From: Streptomyces maremycinicus
GTDB taxonomy: Bacteria; Actinomycetota; Actinomycetes; Streptomycetales; Streptomycetaceae
NCBI RefSeq assembly: GCF_001184025.1
Contig: NZ_BBYG01000022.1
Span: forward strand, 171,790 to 235,789
Direction: 5' to 3'
DNA: 64,000 nt
Of this stretch, positions 1 through 7,798 are shown one piece after another (within the stretch, counting starts at the first letter, position 1; each line of letters opens with the position of its first letter). The notes under the pieces were generated by a model, which worked only from the letters and a program-made list of their open reading frames with translations, made no database searches and was not told where the DNA came from. The position numbers and the translations under genes were made by a program.

Positions 1-2
1 CA

Positions 3-1262
3 GGGGCCATGGGCGCGGAGATCCCGTTCCTGCGCATGACGGCCTTCCTGCTCGCCAGCCTCTACGGCGGCCTGGCCGGTGTGCTCTACTCCGGCCTCAT
101 CCGCTACGTCGCCCCCGAGACCTTCTCCATCGGCAACATGTTCATCCTGCTGGCCATGGTCATCATCGGCGGCCGCCGCTCCCTGGTCGGCTGCGTGGTG
201 GGCGCCGTCGGCCTGACGATGGTCCGCGAGTGGCTCTCCGACTTCTCCACCTACGCCCAGCTCGGCTACGGCGTCGTCGTGGTCGCGATGGTCGTCTTCG
301 CACCGACGGGACTGGCCGGCGTCCCCGCACGGCTGCGCACCCTGTACGCACGGCGCCGCGCCCAGCAGCCCTCCCGCGCCGAGCTGCGCCCCTTCACCCC
401 TTACACGGTCGAGGAACGCTCCGGCCCCGACGGCGTGCTCCTGTCCGTCGAGGGCGTCACCCAGCAGTTCCGCGGTCTGCGAGCCCTGGACGAGGTGACG
501 CTCGCCGTGCACCGAGGGGAGATCCGCGGCGTCGTGGGCCCCAACGGCTCGGGCAAGACCACCCTGTTCAACGTCATCAGCGGCTTCTACCGCGCGACGG
601 CCGGCACCGTGCGCTTCGCCGACGCCGACACCACCGCCGCCCGGCCCTACACGCTCTCCCTGACCGGCCTGGCCCGCACCTTCCAGAACCTGCGCCTGTT
701 CGGGCAGCTCACCGTGCGCGAGAACATCCTCGTCGCGCTCGACCGCACCCGCGCGCACACCATCTGGCAGTACGCGCTCTGGCAGCCGGGCGTCCTCGCA
801 CGCGAACGCCGGCTGCGCGCCCGGGCCGACGACATCCTCGAACGCTACGGGCTGGTCGACTTCGCGGAAGCCGACCCCTCCTCCCTTCCCTACGGTATCC
901 AGCGCCGTATCGAGATCGCCCGCGCCATGGCGGCCCGCCCGCGGCTGCTCCTGCTCGACGAACCGGCGGCCGGTCTGAACGGCGAGGAGGTCCAGCAGCT
1001 CATCCGCATCGTCCGCTCCATCCGCGACAGCGGAACCACCGTGATCCTCATCGAACACAACATGGGACTGGTCATGTCCCTGTGCGAGAAGGTCACCGTC
1101 CTGTCCAGCGGGAAGGTCATCGCGGAAGGCACCCCCCAGGAGGTCGTCTCCACGCCGGAGGTCATCGAGGCCTACCTCGGCGATTCCGACCCGGCCGAAC
1201 TCGGCCTCGACACACCCCGGTCCGCCGCACGGCCGGAACACGCGCAGGAGGCCACCCCATGA
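3..1262 (+). CDS. Branched-chain amino acid-type ABC transporter, fused permease (LivM C-terminal part) and ATPase (LivG), 5' partial
   Basis: The frame is open to the window edge, and the first visible residues already lie inside membrane helices, so the true start is upstream. Counting from the ATG at 9, residues 1-105 are hydrophobic LivM-type permease helices. Residues 145-395 are an ABC ATPase with Walker A GPNGSGKT (177-184), a LivG-type degenerate signature (LPYGIQRR), Walker B LLLLDEP and an H-loop (LIEHNM). LivM and LivG are normally separate, so this is a permease-ATPase fusion. The stop overlaps the livF start (ATGA), indicating one operon. The cargo is probably a branched-chain amino acid or, given the downstream PobA-like gene, an aromatic acid. 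The family is secure and the substrate is inferred. Confidence 0.9.
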   Translation, partial: GAMGAEIPFLRMTAFLLASLYGGLAGVLYSGLIRYVAPETFSIGNMFILLAMVIIGGRRSLVGCVVGAVGLTMVREWLSDFSTYAQLGYGVVVVAMVVFAPTGLAGVPARLRTLYARRRAQQPSRAELRPFTPYTVEERSGPDGVLLSVEGVTQQFRGLRALDEVTLAVHRGEIRGVVGPNGSGKTTLFNVISGFYRATAGTVRFADADTTAARPYTLSLTGLARTFQNLRLFGQLTVRENILVALDRTRAHTIWQYALWQPGVLARERRLRARADDILERYGLVDFAEADPSSLPYGIQRRIEIARAMAARPRLLLLDEPAAGLNGEEVQQLIRIVRSIRDSGTTVILIEHNMGLVMSLCEKVTVLSSGKVIAEGTPQEVVSTPEVIEAYLGDSDPAELGLDTPRSAARPEHAQEATP

Positions 1263-1993
1263 AGGTCACCGGAGCCGACACCGTCCAGCCCCTGGCCGTG
1301 GAGGGGCTGAGCGTGCACTACGGCGGCGTCTGCGCGGTCAGCTCCATCGGGTTCACCGTCGAACCGGGCCAGTCCGTGGGCATCATCGGCGCCAACGGAG
1401 CCGGCAAGACCTCCACCCTCAAGGCGCTGATGGGCCTCGTCCCCCGCAGCGGCGGCCGCATCCGCCTCGGTGACCACGACCTGACCCGGGTCAAGGCCCG
1501 CGACATGGTGCGCCACGGCATCGGCTACGTCCCGGAAGGACGGCATGTCTTCCCCGGCCTGTCCGTGGAGAAGAACCTGCTCCTCGGCGCGTACTCGCGT
1601 GCCTGGGACAAGGAGACCCATCGGCAACTCGACGAGGTCTACGCCCTGTTCCCGGTCCTGAAGGAGATGCGCGAACGGCTCGCCGGCGCCCTCTCCGGCG
1701 GACAGCAGCAGATGCTCGCCATCGGCCGGGCCCTGATGACCCGACCGCGCCTGCTCGTCCTGGACGAGCCCTCCATGGGCCTGTCTCCCAAGCTCGTCGG
1801 CAACATCCTCGACGTGCTGCTGAAGCTGCGTGAGGAAGGTCTGAGCCTGCTGCTGGTGGAGCAGAACGCCAAGCTCACCTTCGGCGTGACCAGCCACTGC
1901 ATCGTCATGGAGAACGGCGAGGTCGCCATGAGCGGCACCTCCGCGGCACTCAGCCACGATCCCCGGGTCCGGGAGGTGTATCTGGGGCTGTGA
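1259..1993 (+). CDS. livF: Branched-chain amino acid-type ABC transporter ATP-binding protein LivF
   Basis: This 244-aa ABC ATPase is the normal size for LivF. Walker A GANGAGKT is at residues 44-51, the signature LSGGQQQ starts at 145, Walker B is LLVLDEPSMGLSP, and the H-loop region reads LLVEQNAK, typical of LivF. The ATG overlaps the stop of the LivM-LivG gene by four bases, so translation is coupled. It supplies the second ATPase of the importer at the inner face of the membrane. The periplasmic binding protein and LivH are not visible and presumably lie upstream of the window. Confidence 0.95.
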   Translation: MKVTGADTVQPLAVEGLSVHYGGVCAVSSIGFTVEPGQSVGIIGANGAGKTSTLKALMGLVPRSGGRIRLGDHDLTRVKARDMVRHGIGYVPEGRHVFPGLSVEKNLLLGAYSRAWDKETHRQLDEVYALFPVLKEMRERLAGALSGGQQQMLAIGRALMTRPRLLVLDEPSMGLSPKLVGNILDVLLKLREEGLSLLLVEQNAKLTFGVTSHCIVMENGEVAMSGTSAALSHDPRVREVYLGL

Positions 1994-2026
1994 GCAGGGG
2001 GCGACGCAGGACGCGCCGCCCCCTGC
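1994..2026 (+). terminator. Hairpin terminator after the liv operon
   Basis: GCAGGGGGCG (1994-2003) is the exact reverse complement of CGCCCCCTGC (2017-2026), with a 13-base loop. The stem begins at the base after the livF stop. There is no T-tract, as is common for actinomycete terminators. Confidence 0.7.
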
Positions 2027-2095
2027 CCGCGCGAGGTCCGCGGCACCGCGGAGCGCCCTGTCCCTTCCCGCCGTGAAGTTCTCCTGATATTGATA

Positions 2096-2109
2096 ACGAA
2101 CCAGTTCGT
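2096..2109. promoter_or_regulatory. Inverted repeat upstream of the AroE-like gene
   Basis: ACGAAC-CA-GTTCGT is a 6+6 inverted repeat with a 2-bp centre, 23 bp before the GTG start at 2133, in an AT-richer stretch. The size and placement suit a TetR- or MarR-type operator. The cognate regulator is not in view. Confidence 0.45.
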
Positions 2110-2132
2110 ACATTACTTGGGGTGGAGCCGCC

Positions 2133-3050
2133 GTGGCCCAGTTCTCGTATCTCGTCGGGTTCGTCGGCGCGGACGCCGACCGCTCGCTCGGCCTCGAACT
2201 CCACGAGCGGGAGGCGCACCGACACGGACTGCGCTACCTCTGCCGCCGCGTGGACGCCGACGCACGGGCATTCCGCGCCCAGGGCCTGGGCGGATTCCTG
2301 CGGGCCTGCCGGGACTTCGGCTTCTCCGGACTCGACGTCGCCCGGCCCTACCGCCACCGCGTCGTCCCCTACGTGGACGAACTGTCCGAGACGGCGGCGC
2401 GCGTGGGATCGGTCGACGTCATCGTCTTCACGCGGGACGGCCGGACGGTCGGGCACAACACGGACGTCGCCGGCTGCGTCGCGGCCCTCCTCAGGGGGCT
2501 GCCCGGAGTTCCGCTCGATCGCGTGGTGCAGGTCGGGGCGGGCGATGCCGGGATCGCCGCCGCGTACGCCCTCCGTGAGCGGGGAGTGAGGCACCTCTCC
2601 GTGACGGACCCCGTGCCGGAGCGCGCCCGCGCCCTGGTCGAGTGCCTCAACCAGGGTGACGGCGCCGCCCCCGGCCGGGCGGAGGCGTTCCCGGCCGAAG
2701 GGCTCGCCGAACGGCTGAAGCAGGCCGACGGCCTCGTCAACAGCCTGCCCACGGACGACACGGACGGCACGGGCGGCGCGGGCGGTGGGGACGGCGCGGA
2801 CGGCCGGGAGGTGGTGCGGCCGGAATTCCTGCGCGGTGACCTGTGGATCTTCGACACGCGGTACCACCCGGACCGCACCCCGCTCGTGCGGGCCGGCAGT
2901 GCGCTGGGCTGCCGCGTCCTCCAAGGCGGCGGCGCGCTGGTGCACGAGGCGGCCACCGCCTTCCGCCTCGTCACCGGTCGCACGCCCCACACCTCCTCCA
3001 TGTTCGGCGACTTCGCCGATCTGACGGCCGGTCCCCAGGCCCACACCTGA
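2133..3050 (+). CDS. Shikimate/quinate dehydrogenase-like (AroE superfamily) protein with altered catalytic residues
   Basis: This 305-aa protein has the AroE two-domain layout: an N-terminal substrate domain (about 1-110), GHNTD at 107-111 and a Rossmann-like VGAGDAGIA motif near 137-145. The C-terminal LQGGGALVHEAATAFRLVTG resembles the AroE helix that binds substrate. AroE enzymes reduce 3-dehydroshikimate or dehydroquinate with NAD(P)H. The usual NVTxPxK motif with the catalytic lysine reads DVARPYR at 68-74, so Arg74 replaces Lys. The usual Asn of GAVNT is Asp95 (GSVDV). Asp111 is kept. The GTG start follows a GGTGGAG stretch. It lies between a transporter and a PobA-like hydroxylase, suggesting aromatic or cyclitol acid catabolism. 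Activity as a true shikimate dehydrogenase is doubtful. Confidence 0.75.
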   Translation: MAQFSYLVGFVGADADRSLGLELHEREAHRHGLRYLCRRVDADARAFRAQGLGGFLRACRDFGFSGLDVARPYRHRVVPYVDELSETAARVGSVDVIVFTRDGRTVGHNTDVAGCVAALLRGLPGVPLDRVVQVGAGDAGIAAAYALRERGVRHLSVTDPVPERARALVECLNQGDGAAPGRAEAFPAEGLAERLKQADGLVNSLPTDDTDGTGGAGGGDGADGREVVRPEFLRGDLWIFDTRYHPDRTPLVRAGSALGCRVLQGGGALVHEAATAFRLVTGRTPHTSSMFGDFADLTAGPQAHT

Positions 3051-3220
3051 GGCTCCAGGAGGTTGGCGGGTTTCCGGTACTCGCTGTCCCGTCACCGGTG
3101 GTCCGCGCACCCGGAGGGGTTCCACAGTGGTGGCTGTACGCCGCACCACCCGGTCGGCGGCGTCGTTCGCGCCACCGGCGCGACCGGCCAACCCCTTTGA
3201 GCACGGAGGCTCGCACACCC

Positions 3221-4393
3221 ATGTCCGAGACACGCGAAGACACGACCGTCGTCATCGTCGGGGCCGGTGTCGCCGGCCTGACGCTCGGCACCTTGCTGCT
3301 GCGCAACGGCATCGACTGCACCGTGCTGGAGAAGCACCCCCGCGCCTACGTCGAGGCACGTCAGCGCGCCGGGACCATCGACACCTTCGGGGTGCGCATG
3401 TTCCGCGAGTGGGGTCTCGAGGAAGTACTGGCGGGTGACGCCGTCCCGGACAGCGGATTCGGCTTCTACATCGACGGAGAGGCGATGCCGGTCGATGTGG
3501 ACGACGACAACGACGAGAGCCTCTACTGCCCCCAGCAGGTCCTCGTCCGCAACCTCACGGACGTCTTCCTGCGGGAGGGCGGAGACCTTCGCCATGAGGC
3601 CGCCGACGTGTCCTTGGAGAACGTGACCGGCGAACGCCCCGTCGCCCGCTACCGGGACGCCGACGGCACCGCCAGGGTCATCGACTGCGACTTCATCGCC
3701 GGCTGCGACGGCTTCCACGGCGTGAGCCGGCGCAGCATCCCCGCCTCCGCGCTGACCGAGTACTCCCACGTGTACGGGTTTAACTGGCTCAGCGTCCTGG
3801 CCGCCGTCCCGGCGAACCCGTCCGGCATGGCGATCCACTCGCGCGGTCTCGCCGGCCTCATCCCACGCGGCCCGCGAGCCAGTCGCGTCTACCTTCAGTG
3901 CGCGGTCGACGACACCCCCGAGCAGTGGCCGGACGAGCGCGTCTGGAGCGAACTGGAGGCCCGCTTCGGGACCCCTGTGACGAGCGGCGAGATCGTCGAC
4001 AGGCGGATCGTGCCGCTGCGCGGTGTGGTCTTCGCCCCGATGAGCCACGGGAAGCTCTATCTCCTCGGCGACGCCGCGCACATCGTCCCGCCGATGAGCG
4101 CCAAGGGCATCCACCTCGCCCTCCACGACACCGAGGTCTTCGCCCGGGCCGTCATCCGCCAGGTCAAGGAAGGCGACCCCGGTCTTCTCGACCGTTACTC
4201 CGAGACCTGCCTGCCCCACATCTGGAACTACCAGGCGTTCGCCACCTGGATCACCGACACCATGCACAACGCCGGCTTCAGCGGCCACGAGGGAGAGTTC
4301 CGCAAGGAGGTCGCCCGGGCCGAACTCCGGCGCCAGTTCACCTCGGACGCCGCGAACAAGCTCTTCAGTGAGCTCACCGCCGGCACCAACTAG
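3221..4393 (+). CDS. pobA: FAD-dependent 4-hydroxybenzoate 3-monooxygenase-like hydroxylase
   Basis: This 390-aa class A flavoprotein monooxygenase matches the usual PobA length. The dinucleotide motif GAGVAG is at about residues 14-19, the DG motif is CDFIAGCDGFHGVSR, and the second FAD motif GDAAHIVPP starts near 283 and is followed by SAKGIHLA, as in p-hydroxybenzoate hydroxylases. The family converts 4-hydroxybenzoate to protocatechuate with NAD(P)H and O2. The ATG at 3221 follows GGAGG at about 10 bases. It is downstream of the AroE-like gene in the same direction. A 3-oxoacid CoA-transferase pair at 45-46.5 kb could be a later step of the same beta-ketoadipate route. The exact aromatic substrate is inferred. 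Confidence 0.8.
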   Translation: MSETREDTTVVIVGAGVAGLTLGTLLLRNGIDCTVLEKHPRAYVEARQRAGTIDTFGVRMFREWGLEEVLAGDAVPDSGFGFYIDGEAMPVDVDDDNDESLYCPQQVLVRNLTDVFLREGGDLRHEAADVSLENVTGERPVARYRDADGTARVIDCDFIAGCDGFHGVSRRSIPASALTEYSHVYGFNWLSVLAAVPANPSGMAIHSRGLAGLIPRGPRASRVYLQCAVDDTPEQWPDERVWSELEARFGTPVTSGEIVDRRIVPLRGVVFAPMSHGKLYLLGDAAHIVPPMSAKGIHLALHDTEVFARAVIRQVKEGDPGLLDRYSETCLPHIWNYQAFATWITDTMHNAGFSGHEGEFRKEVARAELRRQFTSDAANKLFSELTAGTN

Positions 4394-4561
4394 CCCAACG
4401 TCGGGCGCCGTTCGTCTCGTGGCTGCGGGCTGAACCGGTCCGTGGCCACGCCCGTGGGCGGGGCGCGGAGAGAAGCCGCTCGGTTCACGGGGGAGGGGGG
4501 CGAGTCGCAGGGGTCTGACCGTGGGGGAGTGGCGTCGGCCGGTCCCGGTGCGGCGGATCCG

Positions 4562-5467
4562 TCACGTGGGCCGCGCGTCCTGGCGGAGGGCCTTGTCGAC
4601 GCCGGTGACGACCACGGTGACCAGACAGAGGGCGATGACGGTCTCCGCCCACAGGAAGGCGAACCAGTCCAGCACGCAGCCGATCGGGGGTGTGCCGGGG
4701 GCGGTGTTGCGGAACGCGGCGAGCGCGAACAGGGTGGCGGCCATCCAGGCGAGGCCGGGCCAGACCAGTCCCTCGCCGCGGGTCGTCAGGTACCAGGCCC
4801 CGATGAGCACGGACGCGGCCAGTGCCCACATCACCACCATCATGAAGACCGCGAAGACGAGCAGGCTGCCCGAGCGCGTCAACTCCACCGCCGTCACGGC
4901 TTCCTGCCGGGAGGGCCCGGGATGTGCGGAGACCGAGAAGAGCGTGTCGGCGTTGGAGAACAGCATCCGTACCGGCACCGGGTCGCCGCCGAGCTCCGCC
5001 CGGAAGGCGATGACGGTCCCGTAGGTGTCGAACGGGTAGTCACTGATCGATCCGCCGGTCAGCGCGACCTGAACATCCCTTGTCGTGAGCCGCTCGTGCG
5101 CCGTGAACTCCAGGTCGCCCAGGGTCGCCCCCGAGGTCCGGAGGCTGAGATCGGCCGCCGGTGCCGCCCCGTCCGCCTCACCGAGGGTTCCGCGTGGGGT
5201 CACCGAGACCCGCAGTACCAGCTCCCGGCCCGTGGCGTCGACGCTTTGGACGGCGGCTTCCACGTCCACCCGGTCGGCGGCCGAGGATCCGACGACGTGC
5301 ACCGTGTCGGCCGCCTGCCGTTCGGTGAAGTGGAGCCACGAGCCCACGGCCACCGCCACCACGATCAGGAGCGCGATGGGGACGAGCACGGGCAGGACGG
5401 ATCCGCCGGAGCGGCGCGGGCGAGGCGGATCGGAGGGTGCCGGTGCCGGAGGGCCCTGACGCATCAC
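4562..5467 (-). CDS. DUF4436 membrane protein
   Basis: This 301-aa protein matches the DUF4436 pattern. It has a proline-rich N-terminus, one membrane helix at about 24-43, an extracytoplasmic domain with a YPFDTY motif near 145-150, then three C-terminal helices (about 203-225, 232-250 and 265-290). The family landmark RNTAPGTPPIGC lies just before the last helix. Its molecular function is unknown. It faces the pobA-like gene convergently and seems to be monocistronic. Confidence 0.8.
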   Translation of the reverse strand: MMRQGPPAPAPSDPPRPRRSGGSVLPVLVPIALLIVVAVAVGSWLHFTERQAADTVHVVGSSAADRVDVEAAVQSVDATGRELVLRVSVTPRGTLGEADGAAPAADLSLRTSGATLGDLEFTAHERLTTRDVQVALTGGSISDYPFDTYGTVIAFRAELGGDPVPVRMLFSNADTLFSVSAHPGPSRQEAVTAVELTRSGSLLVFAVFMMVVMWALAASVLIGAWYLTTRGEGLVWPGLAWMAATLFALAAFRNTAPGTPPIGCVLDWFAFLWAETVIALCLVTVVVTGVDKALRQDARPT

Positions 5468-6134
5468 TCGGTCCGGATGCCCGGCAGCCGGCCCGCCGCC
5501 CGCAAGCCGTCGGGTGACTCCGCGTGGTCAGGGTCGCTGGTGGTACACCACGACGTCGTCCGACTCACGGACACCACCTGCTTTCGCCACCTGGAACGAG
5601 ATCGGCTCAGTGTCGTCCGGCACTTCGGGGGAGCCGAGGTCATCAAGTCCGCTGCGGGTGCGCCGCTGCCGGTGTGCCGGGACGCGGCGTCGGCGAGGCG
5701 ATGTCGGCGGAACGCGCGTCGTCCACGCTACGGGCTGGTCCGAGGACCTGCACGCGGACCACGCGCCGGGCACGCAGGGGCGCCGCCCGGCTGGGCCCAC
5801 CACCTGACTTGGGGCCTTGGGACCTTGTGGCCCTGTGGCGTTCGGCGCAGCGTCCGCCACCGGAGCGGAGGGCGGCTCCGTCCCCGGCCGCCGAGGGGGT
5901 GACGGGTCGACGGCCGACCGGGTGACCAGGGGATCGAAGGCCGGGAGCCGGGGCCGGGGAACCGGGGGAGCCCCGGTCCCGGGCGGGGCTGCTCCAAGTG
6001 GAGGCGACGAGTGGTGGCGGCCCCTGCCCGAACGCAGGCTGGCGTACGCGCCCCGCCCTGCCGTGCGGCGGGGCGCAGCCATGCCAACCGCCCCCGGACC
6101 GCAGTGGCCAGGGACGTCAGAGAGACGAGATCAC
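5468..6134. other. Non-coding stretch, no gene recognised
   Basis: About 670 bp separate the DUF4436 gene from the secreted hydrolase. Several frames stay open because of the high GC, but none shows a recognisable domain or a convincing start. It should contain the divergent promoters of both neighbours. No clear operator was found. Confidence 0.5.
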
Positions 6135-7784
6135 ATGGCGGAACACGACATCGGTTCCGGGCCCCCGCCCTCCTTCTCCGGGACCGGGACCGGGACCGGA
6201 ACCGGGGCGCCCGTACGGAGCCCGGCTCGACACACCCCTCCACGACTCGGCCGGGGGACGCGGACGAAGGCGGCGCTCCTCGCCGTGTGTCTGGGTGTCC
6301 TCGGTACGGTCGGGGCCGCGCCGGGCAGCGCCCAGTCGCCGCCTGCCGGCGGGCCGCCGCCGGGGCATCCGGCGCGGTTCGTGCCGGGCCCCTGTCCGCG
6401 GACGCCCGAGCCGGTTCCCGGCCGGTGCGGCTTCCTCGAGGTCCCGGAGAACCGCGAGCGCCCCAGGGGACGCACCATCCGGCTGGCCGTCGCCATCATC
6501 CCGGCAGCGTCGAAGAAGCCGGCCCCGGACCCCGTGGTGTTCATGGAAGGGGGTCCCGGCGGTGACGCGTTCGGAGCCATCCCCTTCCTGATCGACTCCG
6601 GCGTGAACCGCGACCGCGAGCTGATCGTCGTGGCCCAGCGCGGCACCCTGCACTCACAGCCGAGCCTCGCGTGCCCGGAGATGGACCGGTTCAACGCGAC
6701 CGCCGTGGGCCTGCCCTACGACGCGCCGTCGACCGGACGAGGCCTGGTACGCGCGGCGAAGGAGTGCCGGGACCGTCTGACGGCCGAGGGAATCGACCTG
6801 GCGGCCTACAACACCACCGAGAACGCCGCGGACTTCGCCGCCCTCCGCAAGGCTCTGGGTATCGGCAAGTGGAACGTCTACGGCTACTCCTACGGCACCG
6901 ACCTGGGCCTCACCTACCTGCGCCGGCACTCCCGGGGCATCCGCTCCCTGGCGATCGACTCGGTCGTGCCGCCACAGGTCGTGAGCCTGCCGTGGGCCTG
7001 GGACAGCGCCCAGGAGGGGATCAACGCGATCTTCGCGGCGTGCGAGGCCCAGCCCGCGTGCAGGTCCCGCTACCCGGACCTGTCCCGCACGCTCACGCGA
7101 CAGGTCCGGCGGCTGGAGGCGAAACCCCTGAGGCTGACCGTCCCGCCGCCCGGTGGCGGCACCCCCGTGAAGGTCGTCCTCGACGGGGGCACGCTGGTGA
7201 ACCTGCTGGTCGCCGACGGCCGGCTGGTGCCGTCCGCCGACGTCCCCGCGGCCCTCTACGAACTCGCCGCCGGCAACCCGGAGCGCCTCGCGCGGGCCCA
7301 GGCCGCCGGCGCCACGCCCGCCGTCGGCGAGTTCGCCCACGGGCTGACGCACTCGGTGGCCTGTGCCGAATGGGTCCCGGGCTTCTCGAAGCGCGACGTG
7401 CTGAAAGCCGGTCGCCGCGCCTTCCCGGGATGGCCGGACTCGGTGCTGGCCCACGCGCCGCAGCTGCCGTTCGAGCACGACCTGTGCCGCGTCTGGAACG
7501 TCCCGGACCGCACCGCGGTGCAGCGGGTGGCCACCCACAGCAAGGTGCCCGCGCTCATCATCACCGGGACCTTCGACGCGAAGACCGGGGCGAGCTGGGG
7601 GCCGTTCGCCGGCCGCACGCTGCCCCGCTCGACCGCCGTGGTGATTCCTGGGATCACCCACTGGGTGGTGCCGCAGAACCCCTGCGCCGCGTCGGTCCTG
7701 CGCTCCTTCCTGGCGCGGCCGACCGCGCCCGACACCGGCTGTGTGCCGGGAGTCGAACCCAAGCCGTTCACCATCATCCCCTGA
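6135..7784 (+). CDS. Secreted TAP-type alpha/beta hydrolase (tripeptidyl aminopeptidase-like), copy 1
   Basis: This protein is 549 aa from the ATG at 6135. A Thr-Gly hexanucleotide-encoded stretch near residues 16-23 precedes a signal peptide (about 45-65, ending GSAQ). The mature part has the S33/TAP pattern: EGGPGG (oxyanion region), QRGT, and the nucleophile elbow GYSYG with Ser252. Near the C-terminus GTFDAKT supplies the acid and ITHWVV the histidine of the triad. Such enzymes cleave N-terminal tripeptides or related substrates outside the cell. A close paralogue follows 14 bp downstream, so the two are probably co-transcribed. Confidence 0.85.
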   Translation: MAEHDIGSGPPPSFSGTGTGTGTGAPVRSPARHTPPRLGRGTRTKAALLAVCLGVLGTVGAAPGSAQSPPAGGPPPGHPARFVPGPCPRTPEPVPGRCGFLEVPENRERPRGRTIRLAVAIIPAASKKPAPDPVVFMEGGPGGDAFGAIPFLIDSGVNRDRELIVVAQRGTLHSQPSLACPEMDRFNATAVGLPYDAPSTGRGLVRAAKECRDRLTAEGIDLAAYNTTENAADFAALRKALGIGKWNVYGYSYGTDLGLTYLRRHSRGIRSLAIDSVVPPQVVSLPWAWDSAQEGINAIFAACEAQPACRSRYPDLSRTLTRQVRRLEAKPLRLTVPPPGGGTPVKVVLDGGTLVNLLVADGRLVPSADVPAALYELAAGNPERLARAQAAGATPAVGEFAHGLTHSVACAEWVPGFSKRDVLKAGRRAFPGWPDSVLAHAPQLPFEHDLCRVWNVPDRTAVQRVATHSKVPALIITGTFDAKTGASWGPFAGRTLPRSTAVVIPGITHWVVPQNPCAASVLRSFLARPTAPDTGCVPGVEPKPFTIIP

Positions 7785-7798
7785 CCGGAGTACGCACG

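Noticed and set aside
4442..5902. A 486-codon plus-strand frame
   Set aside because: It lies opposite the DUF4436 gene and has no domain. The minus-strand protein has matching membrane topology and family motifs.
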